Positions 17,895-26,426 of a DNA stretch of 64,000 bases are shown here, piece by piece. Position numbers and translations under genes: made by a program. Positions within the stretch are counted from its first letter, which is position 1. Each line of letters opens with the position of its first letter. The notes under the pieces are model-generated. The model had not been told where the DNA came from. It was given only the letters and a program-made list of their open reading frames with translations, and did no database searches. This DNA is from Chryseobacterium aurantiacum (lineage in GTDB: Bacteria; Bacteroidota; Bacteroidia; Flavobacteriales; Weeksellaceae): NCBI RefSeq assembly GCF_003020585.1, contig NZ_PXUE01000003.1, positions 186,001 to 250,000 on the forward strand, given 5' to 3'.

Positions 17895-18296
17895 ATGGAA
17901 AAACATAAGCCACATATTCTTCTTCTTGATAAGATAGGTTCTTCAGAATTAGGTTACATTACGATAGCTGAAGCACAAAAGGATGTACCTTTTGACATAC
18001 AACGTGTATATTGGACTTATTATACTCCACAAGATGTGACCCGTGGAGGTCACGCACATAAAAAACTTCAACAGGTCATATTTGCGGTGTCCGGAACAAT
18101 AACCTTTAATACTGAAGATAAAGAAGGAAATAAGGAAACTTTTGTTTTAGATCATCCTACCAAAGGATTGTATATCCCTGAATTAATTTGGAGAGATATT
18201 CAGTTTACTCATAATGCCGTTTTGCTTTGCCTGGCTTCAGAATTGTATGATGAGAAAGATTACTTCAGAGATTTTGAAGAATTTAAAAATTATTAA
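17895..18296 (+). CDS. dTDP-4-keto-6-deoxyglucose 3,4-ketoisomerase, FdtA/QdtA family cupin
   Basis: A 133-residue cupin of the WxcM-like family. The signature [13 protein letters not shown] gives the two active-site histidines H53 and H55. Flanking strands [11 protein letters not shown] and [12 protein letters not shown] match the sugar ketoisomerases. FdtA and QdtA move the keto group of dTDP-4-keto-6-deoxyglucose from C4 to C3, giving galacto or gluco products. The ATG at 17895 is chosen because it puts the N terminus at the family position; an in-frame TTG at 17871 would add eight residues. The next two genes encode the matching acetyltransferase and aminotransferase, and rfbA and rfbB supply the substrate. 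Sequence alone does not tell me which stereoisomer is made. Confidence 0.9.
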   Translation: MEKHKPHILLLDKIGSSELGYITIAEAQKDVPFDIQRVYWTYYTPQDVTRGGHAHKKLQQVIFAVSGTITFNTEDKEGNKETFVLDHPTKGLYIPELIWRDIQFTHNAVLLCLASELYDEKDYFRDFEEFKNY

Positions 18297-18297
18297 C

Positions 18298-18768
18298 ATG
18301 ATACATCCTTTAGCTGACGTACAGTCTCAAAATATAGGTGAGGGAACTTTTGTATGGCAATTCTGTGTCATTTTAAAAGGAGCAAAAATTGGAAATGGAT
18401 GCAATATCAATTGCCAGGTGCTCATAGAAAATGATGTGATCATTGGAAATAATGTCACCATAAAACCGGGAGTTCAAATTTGGGACGGGGTTAATCTTGA
18501 GGACAATGTATTCATTGGGCCTAATGTAACATTTACCAACGATCTTTTTCCTAAATCTAAAAATAAGGATTTTAAACTGGAAAAAACATTTGTAAAAAAA
18601 GGAGCTTCTATTGGAGCTAATGCCACAATCCTTGCAGGAATTACCATTGGCGAAAATGCCCTTGTTGGTGCAGGAAGCGTTGTAACTAAAGATATACCGG
18701 AAAACGAAATATGGGTAGGAAACCCAGCTAAATTTTTAAAGAAAAATCAACATGATAAAATTTCTTGA
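18298..18768 (+). CDS. Sugar N-acetyltransferase, left-handed beta-helix (FdtC/QdtC-like)
   Basis: 156 residues made almost entirely of hexapeptide repeats ([36 protein letters not shown]), ending GNPAKFLKK. This is the trimeric acyl-CoA transferase fold. The genetic position, 1 nt after the ketoisomerase stop and overlapping the aminotransferase start by 17 nt, points to the last step of the pathway: acetylation of dTDP-3-amino-3,6-dideoxyhexose to the 3-acetamido sugar. I start at the ATG at 18298; a longer frame from 18214 would overlap the ketoisomerase. Transfer of another acyl group cannot be excluded. Confidence 0.9.
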   Translation: MIHPLADVQSQNIGEGTFVWQFCVILKGAKIGNGCNINCQVLIENDVIIGNNVTIKPGVQIWDGVNLEDNVFIGPNVTFTNDLFPKSKNKDFKLEKTFVKKGASIGANATILAGITIGENALVGAGSVVTKDIPENEIWVGNPAKFLKKNQHDKIS

Positions 18769-19852
18769 TTTACAGAAAGTAAACCTTAATTATCAACAAG
18801 AAATAGAAGAGGCCTTATTACAGACATTCAGATCCGGATGGTATCTTCAGGGAGAAAGAAATAAAGGTTTTGAAACCAATTTAGCCCAATATATAGGAAC
18901 TCAACATGCCATTGGTGTAGCTAACGGGCTAGATGCACTCCGCCTTATTTTGCGCGCTTATATAGAACTCGGTATCATGAAAGCCGGAGACGAGATCATT
19001 GTTCCCTCCAATACATATATCGCATCTATATTAGCCGTTTCAGACAACGGTTTAGTGCCTGTATTGGTAGAGCCTGAACTTAATACCTACAATATTGATA
19101 TTTCTAAAATTGAAGAAAAAATAACTCCAAAAACAAAGGGACTTCTTATTGTTCACCTTCAGGGAAGAGTTGTTTTTTCTGATCAGCTTAAAGAGATAGC
19201 AGCAAAGCATAATTTAAAAATTATTGAAGACAATGCTCAGTCCATAGGAGCAGAATGGAATGATATAAAAACAGGAAATCTGGGAGATGCTGCCGGATTC
19301 AGTTTTTATCCTGGAAAAAATCTAGGTGCATTAGGTGATGGCGGAGCCGTGACGACCAATGATGATGAGCTGGCAAAAACCATCCGAGCTTTAGCCAACT
19401 ACGGATCTAACCAAAAATATGTAAATATTTACAAAGGTTTAAACTCCAGATTAGATGAGCTTCAGGCTGCTGTTTTAGATGTTAAGCTGAAACATATTGA
19501 CGAGGAGAACAACACGAGGAGAACAGTAGCCAAAAGGTTTATTGAAGAAATCAAAAACCCTAATATCATTCTCCCTGAAAATCCTAAAAATGAAGCTGAG
19601 CATGTATGGCATGTTTTCGTTATCAGAACAGCCAAAAGAGATGAGCTTCAGGCTTACCTTACAGAACAAGGGATACAAACCATTATCCACTATCCTATTC
19701 CTCCTCATCAACAGCAAGCGTATAAGGAATGGAATGAGCTTTCTTTCCCTATAAGTGAAAAAATTCATGCAGAAGTTTTAAGTCTTCCTATTTCCTCTGT
19801 TTTAGAAGAAGAAGAAATACAAATGATCATTAAAACGGTAAACAACTTTTAA
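18752..19852 (+). CDS. dTDP-3-amino-3,6-dideoxyhexose aminotransferase (FdtB/QdtB-like)
   Basis: PLP-dependent sugar aminotransferase of the DegT/DnrJ/EryC1 family, 366 residues. The N-terminal [11 protein letters not shown], the cofactor-ring motif [22 protein letters not shown] and the Schiff-base lysine K189 in [16 protein letters not shown] are all present; so is the late HVWHVFVIR. It would aminate dTDP-3-keto-6-deoxyhexose at C3 with glutamate as amino donor. With the ketoisomerase, the acetyltransferase and rfbA/rfbB this completes the five-enzyme route to dTDP-Fuc3NAc or dTDP-Qui3NAc. The start overlaps the acetyltransferase, and the next glycosyltransferase begins directly after the stop. 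Confidence 0.92.
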   Translation: MIKFLDLQKVNLNYQQEIEEALLQTFRSGWYLQGERNKGFETNLAQYIGTQHAIGVANGLDALRLILRAYIELGIMKAGDEIIVPSNTYIASILAVSDNGLVPVLVEPELNTYNIDISKIEEKITPKTKGLLIVHLQGRVVFSDQLKEIAAKHNLKIIEDNAQSIGAEWNDIKTGNLGDAAGFSFYPGKNLGALGDGGAVTTNDDELAKTIRALANYGSNQKYVNIYKGLNSRLDELQAAVLDVKLKHIDEENNTRRTVAKRFIEEIKNPNIILPENPKNEAEHVWHVFVIRTAKRDELQAYLTEQGIQTIIHYPIPPHQQQAYKEWNELSFPISEKIHAEVLSLPISSVLEEEEIQMIIKTVNNF

Positions 19853-20749
19853 ATGGAGCAGCCATTAGTAACAATTGTAGTAGTTTCTTATAACCATTCC
19901 CGATTTATAAAAGAAAATCTGGACAGTATAAAAAATCAGACCTACAAAAATATCCAATTGATTGTGGGGGATGATGCTTCTCCTGATCATTCAATAGAAG
20001 TTTTTGAAGAATGGCTGAAAGAGAATCATTACCCTGCAGAAAAAAACTTTCACACTCAAAATACAGGATTACCCACAATGCTGAACGAGTGCGTTGAACT
20101 TGCCAGGGGAAAATATATAAAGATGATTGCTGCTGATGATTTTCTGCATCCGGAGTCCATTGAAAAATCAGTTTCCACTCTTGAGAGTCTGGGAAATGAG
20201 TACGGAATGTCTTTTTCAGATACTTATGCTATTGATAATGACAGCCAGATCATTCAGGATATTGCAGATTATAATGCGATGGGAAAAGTAGATCCATCCA
20301 TTTTTAAAGAAGACTTATTAAAAGGTAACAGAATTGCGGCTTTAACCGTACTGGCAAAAACAGATGTTATTAGAGAAACCGGCCTCTATGATACTCAATT
20401 TATTATTGAGGATTACTACCGTTGGCTAAAGATCAGTCAAAAATATTTGATCGCCTATATTCCTGAAAAGCAGGCCTACTACCGACTGCATGAGGAAAAT
20501 ATTTCCAAGGTTAAAGCAGAAAAAATTGAAAAAGAAGCTGCTTTACTTCAGATGATGTTTGATAAAAAGGGTGTTGCAAAGAGTAGCATCAACACTGCTA
20601 TCGAAAAGTTTTATTTTTCAGGAACGGAACTTTCAGAGGAATATCTTACAGCGTATCGTTCGTATCCTTTTCATCTAAAAAAGTTAGATTTTGCTATAAA
20701 AAAGAATCTTCCCATTCCTTTATACAAGATATTAAAGAAACTTTTTTAA
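19853..20749 (+). CDS. Family 2 glycosyltransferase
   Basis: 298 residues. The GT-A start is LVTIVVVSYNHSRFIKENLDSI, followed by VGDDASPDHS, and the metal site is IAADDFLHPES. The later IEDYYRWLKIS segment supplies acceptor-side acidic residues. The gene abuts the aminotransferase stop with no gap, so it may add the 3-acetamido sugar made by the neighbouring enzymes. That link rests on position only. Confidence 0.88.
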   Translation: MEQPLVTIVVVSYNHSRFIKENLDSIKNQTYKNIQLIVGDDASPDHSIEVFEEWLKENHYPAEKNFHTQNTGLPTMLNECVELARGKYIKMIAADDFLHPESIEKSVSTLESLGNEYGMSFSDTYAIDNDSQIIQDIADYNAMGKVDPSIFKEDLLKGNRIAALTVLAKTDVIRETGLYDTQFIIEDYYRWLKISQKYLIAYIPEKQAYYRLHEENISKVKAEKIEKEAALLQMMFDKKGVAKSSINTAIEKFYFSGTELSEEYLTAYRSYPFHLKKLDFAIKKNLPIPLYKILKKLF

Positions 20750-20831
20750 AATAGCATATCTTTGAAAATAATGACGTAAAAGAAATTATTACAAACCCTT
20801 TCAGAAATAAAACTGAAAAAAACAAAACACA

Positions 20832-21758
20832 ATGACCTCATCTGTAGCCCTCTGTACTTATAACGGCGAAACGTATATCGCAGAACAGCTGGAAAGTATT
20901 CTCAGCCAGACAAAACCTGTGCATGAGATTATCATCTGTGATGACGGTTCTACTGATGATACTTTAAAAATTCTTTCTGATTATGCAGACCGCTATCCCA
21001 CTATTATCAAGGTATACCTCAACCCAGAAAATCTAGGATATGTAGGAAATTTTGAAAAGGCAATGAACCTTTGTTCAGGAGATCTTGTTTTCTTATGTGA
21101 TCAGGATGACCGTTGGTATAGCCAGAAAATAGAGACCATTACTGAAATATTTAAAAGCCACACAACCGTTGATATTGTCTGCCATAACGTTAAGCTTTTT
21201 GGTGAAATGATCAAAGGTTCTGAGGAAACTACTTATTGGGATCTGGATGGTATCAAACAACAGAATTTTATACAGCCACAGGATATTATTAAAAGAATTT
21301 TATACCAGGGAAATATATTTCCGGGAATGAGTATGGCGATTAGAAATACTTTTCTGAAAAAAAATCTTCCCTTGAAAAAAATCAATCCCGTGATCATCCA
21401 CGATTATGAGCTCTTGCTTCTTGCCTCCGACAAAGAGGCTGTATGGATGGAAAAAGCAGTTCTGGGAGAATATCGAATTCATCCTAAACAAAGTATCGGA
21501 TACCAAACTTTTTCTCACTTTAATACTTCCGAAAAGGAAACATTAACCCGAGACGCCCTCTTTACAATATTTCAAAGGAACCCTTTTGTAAAAAAAGCGA
21601 TTATCGAACTTAATTTAAATAAGGATCTGGAAAACGGATATAAAAAATATTGTCTTCAGCAATATCAGAATTATCTTAAAAATTTGCCCTTTTTGGAACG
21701 CCTAATGACCAGATTAAAAATGAAATACTATTTTCATATATTTGATTATCTGAAATAA
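20832..21758 (+). CDS. Family 2 glycosyltransferase, rhamnosyltransferase-like
   Basis: 308 residues. SVALCTYNGETYIAEQLESIL, ICDDGSTDDTL, LGYVGNFEKAM and FLCDQDDRWY are the pattern of the rhamnosyltransferase/WcaA-like GT2 group, which uses dTDP-sugars in several characterised loci. A dTDP-deoxysugar donor would fit the preceding pathway, but specificity is not predictable from sequence. An 82-nt gap precedes it. Confidence 0.88.
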   Translation: MTSSVALCTYNGETYIAEQLESILSQTKPVHEIIICDDGSTDDTLKILSDYADRYPTIIKVYLNPENLGYVGNFEKAMNLCSGDLVFLCDQDDRWYSQKIETITEIFKSHTTVDIVCHNVKLFGEMIKGSEETTYWDLDGIKQQNFIQPQDIIKRILYQGNIFPGMSMAIRNTFLKKNLPLKKINPVIIHDYELLLLASDKEAVWMEKAVLGEYRIHPKQSIGYQTFSHFNTSEKETLTRDALFTIFQRNPFVKKAIIELNLNKDLENGYKKYCLQQYQNYLKNLPFLERLMTRLKMKYYFHIFDYLK

Positions 21759-21823
21759 ATTGTTGATAATTTGGATATGAAATATGACTTCCCTACTACA
21801 TCATTAATGAAAATAACTAACAT

Positions 21824-22492
21824 ATGATTATTGGCAACGGTATTATAGCAAATGCTGTAAAATCCCATGACAGAGAGGATATCATTTTTTTTGCTTCAGG
21901 AGTTTCAAACTCACTGGAAACAAGAGCATCAGAATTTGAAAGGGAGCTTTCTCTTTTAAAAACGGTATGCAACGAGAACAAAGGCAAAAAACTCATCTAC
22001 TTTTCTACCCTGAGTATTCATGACCAATCCAAGCAAAACAGCCATTATGTTATTCATAAAAAAGAAATTGAGCAGTATATAGAAAACAATATTGATCATT
22101 ATCTGATTCTAAGGATTGGAAATATTGTGGGAAAAGGAGGAAATCCCAACACACTTTTCAATTTTCTTAAAACACAGATAATCAATGACAATCAGTTTAT
22201 GCTGCACCTTAAAGCAAGAAGACTGCTTTTAGATATTGAAGATATTTCAAAGTTTATAGACTCGCATTGCCTGGAAGCCGGCAATAAAATTATCAATATC
22301 TCTTATCCCTACTATTATGATTTAAAAGAAATCATAAGTGCCATTGAAAAAAAGACCAGCAAAAAAGGACTTTATTCAGAAGCTGATGAAGGAGATTTCT
22401 ATAAAGTAGATTTTGATGAAGATATCATTACATTTTTCTCCAAAATAAGCCCTGAGGACTATTTGGAAAATCTAACCCAAAAGTATATCTAA
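21824..22492 (+). CDS. Short NAD-dependent epimerase/dehydratase-like protein
   Basis: 222 residues, much shorter than usual extended SDR enzymes (about 320). The N terminus (MIIGNGIIANAV) keeps the first strand and a reduced glycine motif, FFASGVSNS replaces the typical second motif, and STLSIHD precedes a catalytic YxxxK (Y75, K79). LRIGNIVGKGGNPNTL is the usual SDR segment after it. Part of the substrate-binding domain is reduced rather than cut by a frameshift: the frame is clean and has its own start. A nucleotide-sugar reductase or epimerase role is likely but the substrate is unknown. The next gene starts 2 nt after its stop. Confidence 0.75.
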   Translation: MIIGNGIIANAVKSHDREDIIFFASGVSNSLETRASEFERELSLLKTVCNENKGKKLIYFSTLSIHDQSKQNSHYVIHKKEIEQYIENNIDHYLILRIGNIVGKGGNPNTLFNFLKTQIINDNQFMLHLKARRLLLDIEDISKFIDSHCLEAGNKIINISYPYYYDLKEIISAIEKKTSKKGLYSEADEGDFYKVDFDEDIITFFSKISPEDYLENLTQKYI

Positions 22493-22494
22493 AA

Positions 22495-23445
22495 ATGGCT
22501 ACTATCTACGTTATCATCGTTACTTACAATGCCATGAAATGGGCAGAGAAATGCTTTACCAGTTTAAGAAATTCTTCTGTTCCAATTACCTGTATCACGA
22601 TAGACAATGGTTCTACAGACGGCACACAGGAATACATAAAAACTTATTTTCCTGAGATCGATTTTATACAAGCTTCGGAAAACCTAGGTTTTGGAAAAGC
22701 CAATAATCTCGGAATTGAAAAAGCCTACCAAGAAGGAGCAGACTTTTTCTACCTGATGAACCAGGATGCATGGATATATCCTGACAGCTTTCAAAAGCTA
22801 CTGGACGTGTACAATAATCATCCGGACAACCATACAATTGGGATTCTAAGCCCTATGCACCTTGATGGAAGTGAAAAAAAACTTGACCTTCACTTTGAAA
22901 ATTATTTGGCCAAGGACCTGAGAAATAACAGGATGCTTTCAGATATTTATTTTGGTGAAGCAAAAGAATACTACGAAATAAGCTTTGTAAATGCCGCACA
23001 CTGGTGCATCCCACGTAATATCATTGAAAAAATAGGAGGATTCAATCCTTATTTTTTTCATGGAGCTGAAGATTATGAATATGTAAACCGAATCTCTTAT
23101 TTCGGGCTTAAAACAATCGTATGTACTCAAAGTAAAGTAGTACATGATACCATTCAGTCATTTTACAAAAAAGAACCCAATGATAAGGCTGAACTATTAA
23201 AGAATAAAAGACTGTCCATGATCATGCAAAGGGAAACCAAATACCTTGATCCCAACTACGGCTATGATTCAAAAAGAGAAAAGACAGCCCTACTCTCTTT
23301 TGCCCTTAAAATGGGAGCCAAAGGGAATATAAGTGAATATAAGTTTTATATGGAACAGTATCAGTATTTCTCTAAAAAATTTAAAGAAATAGAGGCTGCC
23401 AGAAAAGCCTCCATGACGGCACAGCATCCGTTCCTTAATCTTTAG
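22495..23445 (+). CDS. Family 2 glycosyltransferase, WbbL-like (paralogue of the gene at 27606)
   Basis: 316 residues. IYVIIVTYNAMKWAEKCF, ITIDNGSTDGTQEYI, ENLGFGKANNLGI and FYLMNQDAWIY give the N-terminal GT2 domain with a QD metal motif. VNAAHWCIPRNIIEKIGGFNP and AEDYEYVNR complete the WbbL/rhamnosyltransferase pattern. It is clearly paralogous to the enzyme at 27606-28529 along its whole length, including the phrase on missing bulky acceptor motifs (AMKWAE). Donor and acceptor are unknown. It is tightly packed between the short SDR gene and the next glycosyltransferase. Confidence 0.9.
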   Translation: MATIYVIIVTYNAMKWAEKCFTSLRNSSVPITCITIDNGSTDGTQEYIKTYFPEIDFIQASENLGFGKANNLGIEKAYQEGADFFYLMNQDAWIYPDSFQKLLDVYNNHPDNHTIGILSPMHLDGSEKKLDLHFENYLAKDLRNNRMLSDIYFGEAKEYYEISFVNAAHWCIPRNIIEKIGGFNPYFFHGAEDYEYVNRISYFGLKTIVCTQSKVVHDTIQSFYKKEPNDKAELLKNKRLSMIMQRETKYLDPNYGYDSKREKTALLSFALKMGAKGNISEYKFYMEQYQYFSKKFKEIEAARKASMTAQHPFLNL

Positions 23446-23450
23446 TCCCA

Positions 23451-24245
23451 ATGAATATGGAAAAGTTACCCATAAGTATCTGCATCCTTTCCTGGAAAAC
23501 AGGAAAAACGCTGAAAAATACGCTCAAGTCCTACAGTAAATTCGGTCTTCTGAACATGACCCAAGATATTGTTATCCTTTTTCAGGAAGTAAGTGAAGAG
23601 GATAAAAAACTGGCGGATCAGTATAAAATCAGATACATTGGGCTCCAAAATAATATTGGAATCGGGAAAGGGATGAAAATGCTCGCTGAAAATGCTGCCT
23701 GTGAAAATATTCTCTTTCTGGAACATGATTGGGAGCTTATTGAAGACCAAAAGACCGTATTTACACAACTTAATGGCGGACTGGAAATGCTTGACAACGG
23801 ATTTGATGTAATCCGCTACCGAAGCAGAGAAAACCCGGGATATCCCCTTATATCAATAAGACACAAAGGAAATGAGCTGAACTATTATGACGACTGGCAT
23901 GAGTGTACCTCTCCACATCTTTTAGAATCTTTACACTGGCTGGATCCCGCAGCCGGATTTCCTGATAAAATACAAAAGCAGGGAGATTTTTTTATTACGA
24001 CCTCACGCTGGGCCAACTGGACCAATAATCCTTATCTTGTGAGGAAAAAATTTCTGTTGGAAACCATTATCCCGTTTTCAGGGGAAACAGCATCCCTGGA
24101 AAGAAATATTGCAGCCTGGTGGGTAAAACAAAACTTCAAAATTGCGCAGGGAGAAGGACTTTTTATGCACAATGATCTTACAAAATATCCGAAGAAAACC
24201 ATTATTCAGAAAATAGTAGGACGACTGAAAAATAAATTTAAATAA
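23451..24245 (+). CDS. Family 2-like glycosyltransferase
   Basis: 264 residues. The start SICILSWKTGKTLKNTLKSY and the motif NNIGIGKGMKML followed by ILFLEHDWELIED place it in the GT-A fold, with EHD as a probable metal-binding motif. No DDGS-type motif is present, so it is a divergent member. WANWTNNPYLVRK suggests the acceptor-side segment. Two nearby ATGs (23451, 23457) are both usable; the first, 5 nt after the previous stop, is taken. Confidence 0.75.
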   Translation: MNMEKLPISICILSWKTGKTLKNTLKSYSKFGLLNMTQDIVILFQEVSEEDKKLADQYKIRYIGLQNNIGIGKGMKMLAENAACENILFLEHDWELIEDQKTVFTQLNGGLEMLDNGFDVIRYRSRENPGYPLISIRHKGNELNYYDDWHECTSPHLLESLHWLDPAAGFPDKIQKQGDFFITTSRWANWTNNPYLVRKKFLLETIIPFSGETASLERNIAAWWVKQNFKIAQGEGLFMHNDLTKYPKKTIIQKIVGRLKNKFK

Positions 24246-24255
24246 CACAACTAAG

Positions 24256-25218
24256 ATGAAAATTCTTTTCCATGAGGATGAACTCAACTACAGAGGGACT
24301 TCCATCGCAGTATATGATTATGCAGATTTCAATGAAAGATATCTGGGAAATGAATCTATAATTGTTTACAATAAAAACTCAAAGACCAATCATCCATTGG
24401 GAGTTGAAAAATTTGAAAAACGCTTTCGTGTACATGGCTACTCCGACTTTAATGAGGTTGATCAACTCATCCGAGAAAATAATATAGACCTTTTCTATGC
24501 CATTAAAAACGGATATGTAGACGGTATAGATTCTAAGGAATGTAAAACTGCCATACACAGTGTTTTCACCCATTTTGAACCTCATGGAGATGTCTATGCT
24601 TATGTTTCAGAATGGCTGAGTGAGGAAATGACAGGTTCAAAATACCCTTACGTTCCTCATATGGTTAATTTTGAATCTCAAACCAATGAAGATTTGAGAG
24701 CAGAGCTGAACATCCCTCCAAAGGCAAAAGTATTTGGATATTATGGTGGCCACATTAGCTTTAATATTGTTTTTGCCCAAAAGACGATTGAAAAAATAGC
24801 GTCCAAGTATAAGGATGTCTATTTTATCTTCATGGGGGTGGATCCTTTTATCAAAAAGAAATGGTGGAAGTCTGCTCCGTCCAATATTATATTTCTACCT
24901 CCAAGTTCAGATATCATCATGAAACAGAGGTTTATCAATACTTGTGATGCTTTGCTTCATGCCCGTGAAAGGGGAGAAACATTCGGAATCACGGTCGCGG
25001 AATTTGCCATTATGGGAAAACCTGTGATTGCTTTTGCCAACCCGCCTGAGAAAGCTCATATCAACCATATGAAAGATCAGGCCTACTACTACCAGGACGG
25101 TAAAGAACTTCAGGATATTATTCTGGATGCAGATCTTACTCTATCTGCAAAAGAGCTCTATGAAAAGTTTCTACCTCATCCCGTAATGGATACTTTTAAA
25201 AAGGTATTTATTGATTAA
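24256..25218 (+). CDS. Family 4-like glycosyltransferase
   Basis: 320 residues, GT-B type. The N-terminal domain begins MKILFHEDELNYRGTSIAVYDYA, recalling the GG(V/T) acceptor loop. The C-terminal domain carries FGYYGGHISFN, YFIFMGVDPF and the nucleotide-binding ERGETFGITVAEFAIMGKPVI with an EX7E arrangement. Such enzymes retain anomeric configuration. Specificity is unknown. It lies 10 nt after the previous glycosyltransferase and before the paired membrane-protein genes. Confidence 0.82.
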   Translation: MKILFHEDELNYRGTSIAVYDYADFNERYLGNESIIVYNKNSKTNHPLGVEKFEKRFRVHGYSDFNEVDQLIRENNIDLFYAIKNGYVDGIDSKECKTAIHSVFTHFEPHGDVYAYVSEWLSEEMTGSKYPYVPHMVNFESQTNEDLRAELNIPPKAKVFGYYGGHISFNIVFAQKTIEKIASKYKDVYFIFMGVDPFIKKKWWKSAPSNIIFLPPSSDIIMKQRFINTCDALLHARERGETFGITVAEFAIMGKPVIAFANPPEKAHINHMKDQAYYYQDGKELQDIILDADLTLSAKELYEKFLPHPVMDTFKKVFID

Positions 25219-25262
25219 AGTAAATAGTAAAAAATCAAACTTAATAACCAATCAAAGAGTAT

Positions 25263-26387
25263 ATGAAAACAAAAATAATCAATTATATAATTGGTTCAAT
25301 ATTTATCATTTACTATTGGATCTGTATTCAAAACAGCTATCTTCAGATCGCTTTCCATAAAAATGGATGGTACCTTGGTGAATGGCTGATTAATTATCAG
25401 GATGGCGGGTTCAAGCGCCGAGGACTTTTCGGAACTCTATTCATATGGATCAATGAGCTCACCGGCATCCAGCTTCAATTTATTGTATTTGCATTTGTAG
25501 CTCTTCTGTATGCCCTGTTTTTTTCACTTTTGATACAGCTTTTTGTTCAGAAAAAAAATACACTGCTTACCATAAGTATCCTTTTACTTCCAGCAGGATT
25601 GGGAATGATGCTGAAAGACCCTACCATCATTGCAAAAAAGGAAATTTTTATTTTTCTTTTATATCTAATTTATTTTCTACGTCTTGAATCCAAAAAGGCA
25701 GTAAAAGATCTTGCTGTCACATTTTTTATTATTGTTGCCATTCTTAATCATGAAGCCGCATTTTTCTATATCCCATTTGTAAGTTTCACCTACTTTGTAA
25801 AAGAGGATTCAACAACTTATATCAAATTAAAGAAAATCTTTCTGTACCATCTTGCCCCTGCAGCGGTTGTCATGTTGCTGCTTTATAAATTCGGGTATAG
25901 CATCAGTACTGAAAACTCTCTGCAATTTCTGAAAAACCACGGGCTGGATTTGGTTCTTAAAGGTATTTACGGTTATGATCCTCAATATAATGTCCTGAAT
26001 TTTTACAAGTCTCATCTGTATGGGTATCAAACCTATCTGATCAGTTTGTTTTTCGCTTCCCTTACATTTTTCATCTACTGTAAATTTAATAAGATCCATA
26101 TCAGCAAAAAATTTCTGATCATCCAGTTCATTTTCCTGATTCCCTTATTTTATATTGCTTATGACTGGGGAAGATGGATTAATATTTTCTTTACTTTGTT
26201 AACCATCTTTATAGCAGGAGAAAGACAGTTAATCAGTACAGCGAAAGGAAATATGATTGCTATTGCTTTAATCCTTTTTAACTCATTGTGGACAATGATG
26301 CTTTTCACGGCTGGCTTCATGACTTTTCCGGCCCTTGATGCCTTTATAAAAAAACTGTACTATTTTTTCTATTTCAAAATTTTCTAA
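25263..26387 (+). CDS. Polytopic membrane protein of unknown function, copy 1 of a tandem pair
   Basis: 374 residues with about nine to ten hydrophobic segments. Motifs shared with the next gene are GEWLINYQDGGFKRRGLFGTLFIW (residues about 39-62), LNHEAAFFYIPF, a periplasmic-looking loop GYDPQYNVLNFYKSHLYGYQTY, and YDWGRWINIFF near the C terminus. The charged RR, HE and DWGRW motifs lie at predicted membrane borders. That arrangement occurs in glycan polymerases, ligases and GT-C transferases, but I do not recognise the family. The genomic position among glycosyltransferases supports a role in glycan assembly. A 40-nt stretch is identical to the neighbouring copy. Confidence 0.75.
   Translation: MKTKIINYIIGSIFIIYYWICIQNSYLQIAFHKNGWYLGEWLINYQDGGFKRRGLFGTLFIWINELTGIQLQFIVFAFVALLYALFFSLLIQLFVQKKNTLLTISILLLPAGLGMMLKDPTIIAKKEIFIFLLYLIYFLRLESKKAVKDLAVTFFIIVAILNHEAAFFYIPFVSFTYFVKEDSTTYIKLKKIFLYHLAPAAVVMLLLYKFGYSISTENSLQFLKNHGLDLVLKGIYGYDPQYNVLNFYKSHLYGYQTYLISLFFASLTFFIYCKFNKIHISKKFLIIQFIFLIPLFYIAYDWGRWINIFFTLLTIFIAGERQLISTAKGNMIAIALILFNSLWTMMLFTAGFMTFPALDAFIKKLYYFFYFKIF
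25420..25459 (+). repeat. 40-nt direct repeat inside membrane-protein copy 1
   Basis: Identical over 40 nt to 26584-26623. It encodes the RGLFGTLFIWINEL motif, and the bases on both sides differ. It marks a recent duplication, gene conversion or strong local constraint. Confidence 0.9.
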
Positions 26388-26426
26388 TAAATATACAAAT
26401 ACTCAACCCGGACTTGGATACTAAGT

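Noticed and set aside
18214..18297. Upstream start for the sugar acetyltransferase
   Set aside because: It lies inside the ketoisomerase gene; the ATG at 18298 follows its stop by one base and begins the hexapeptide protein.
21824..22492. Truncated pseudogene of an extended SDR enzyme
   Set aside because: The frame is clean, has its own ATG, keeps the YxxxK motif (Y75, K79) and is tightly spaced with the neighbouring genes, so it is treated as a functional short form.
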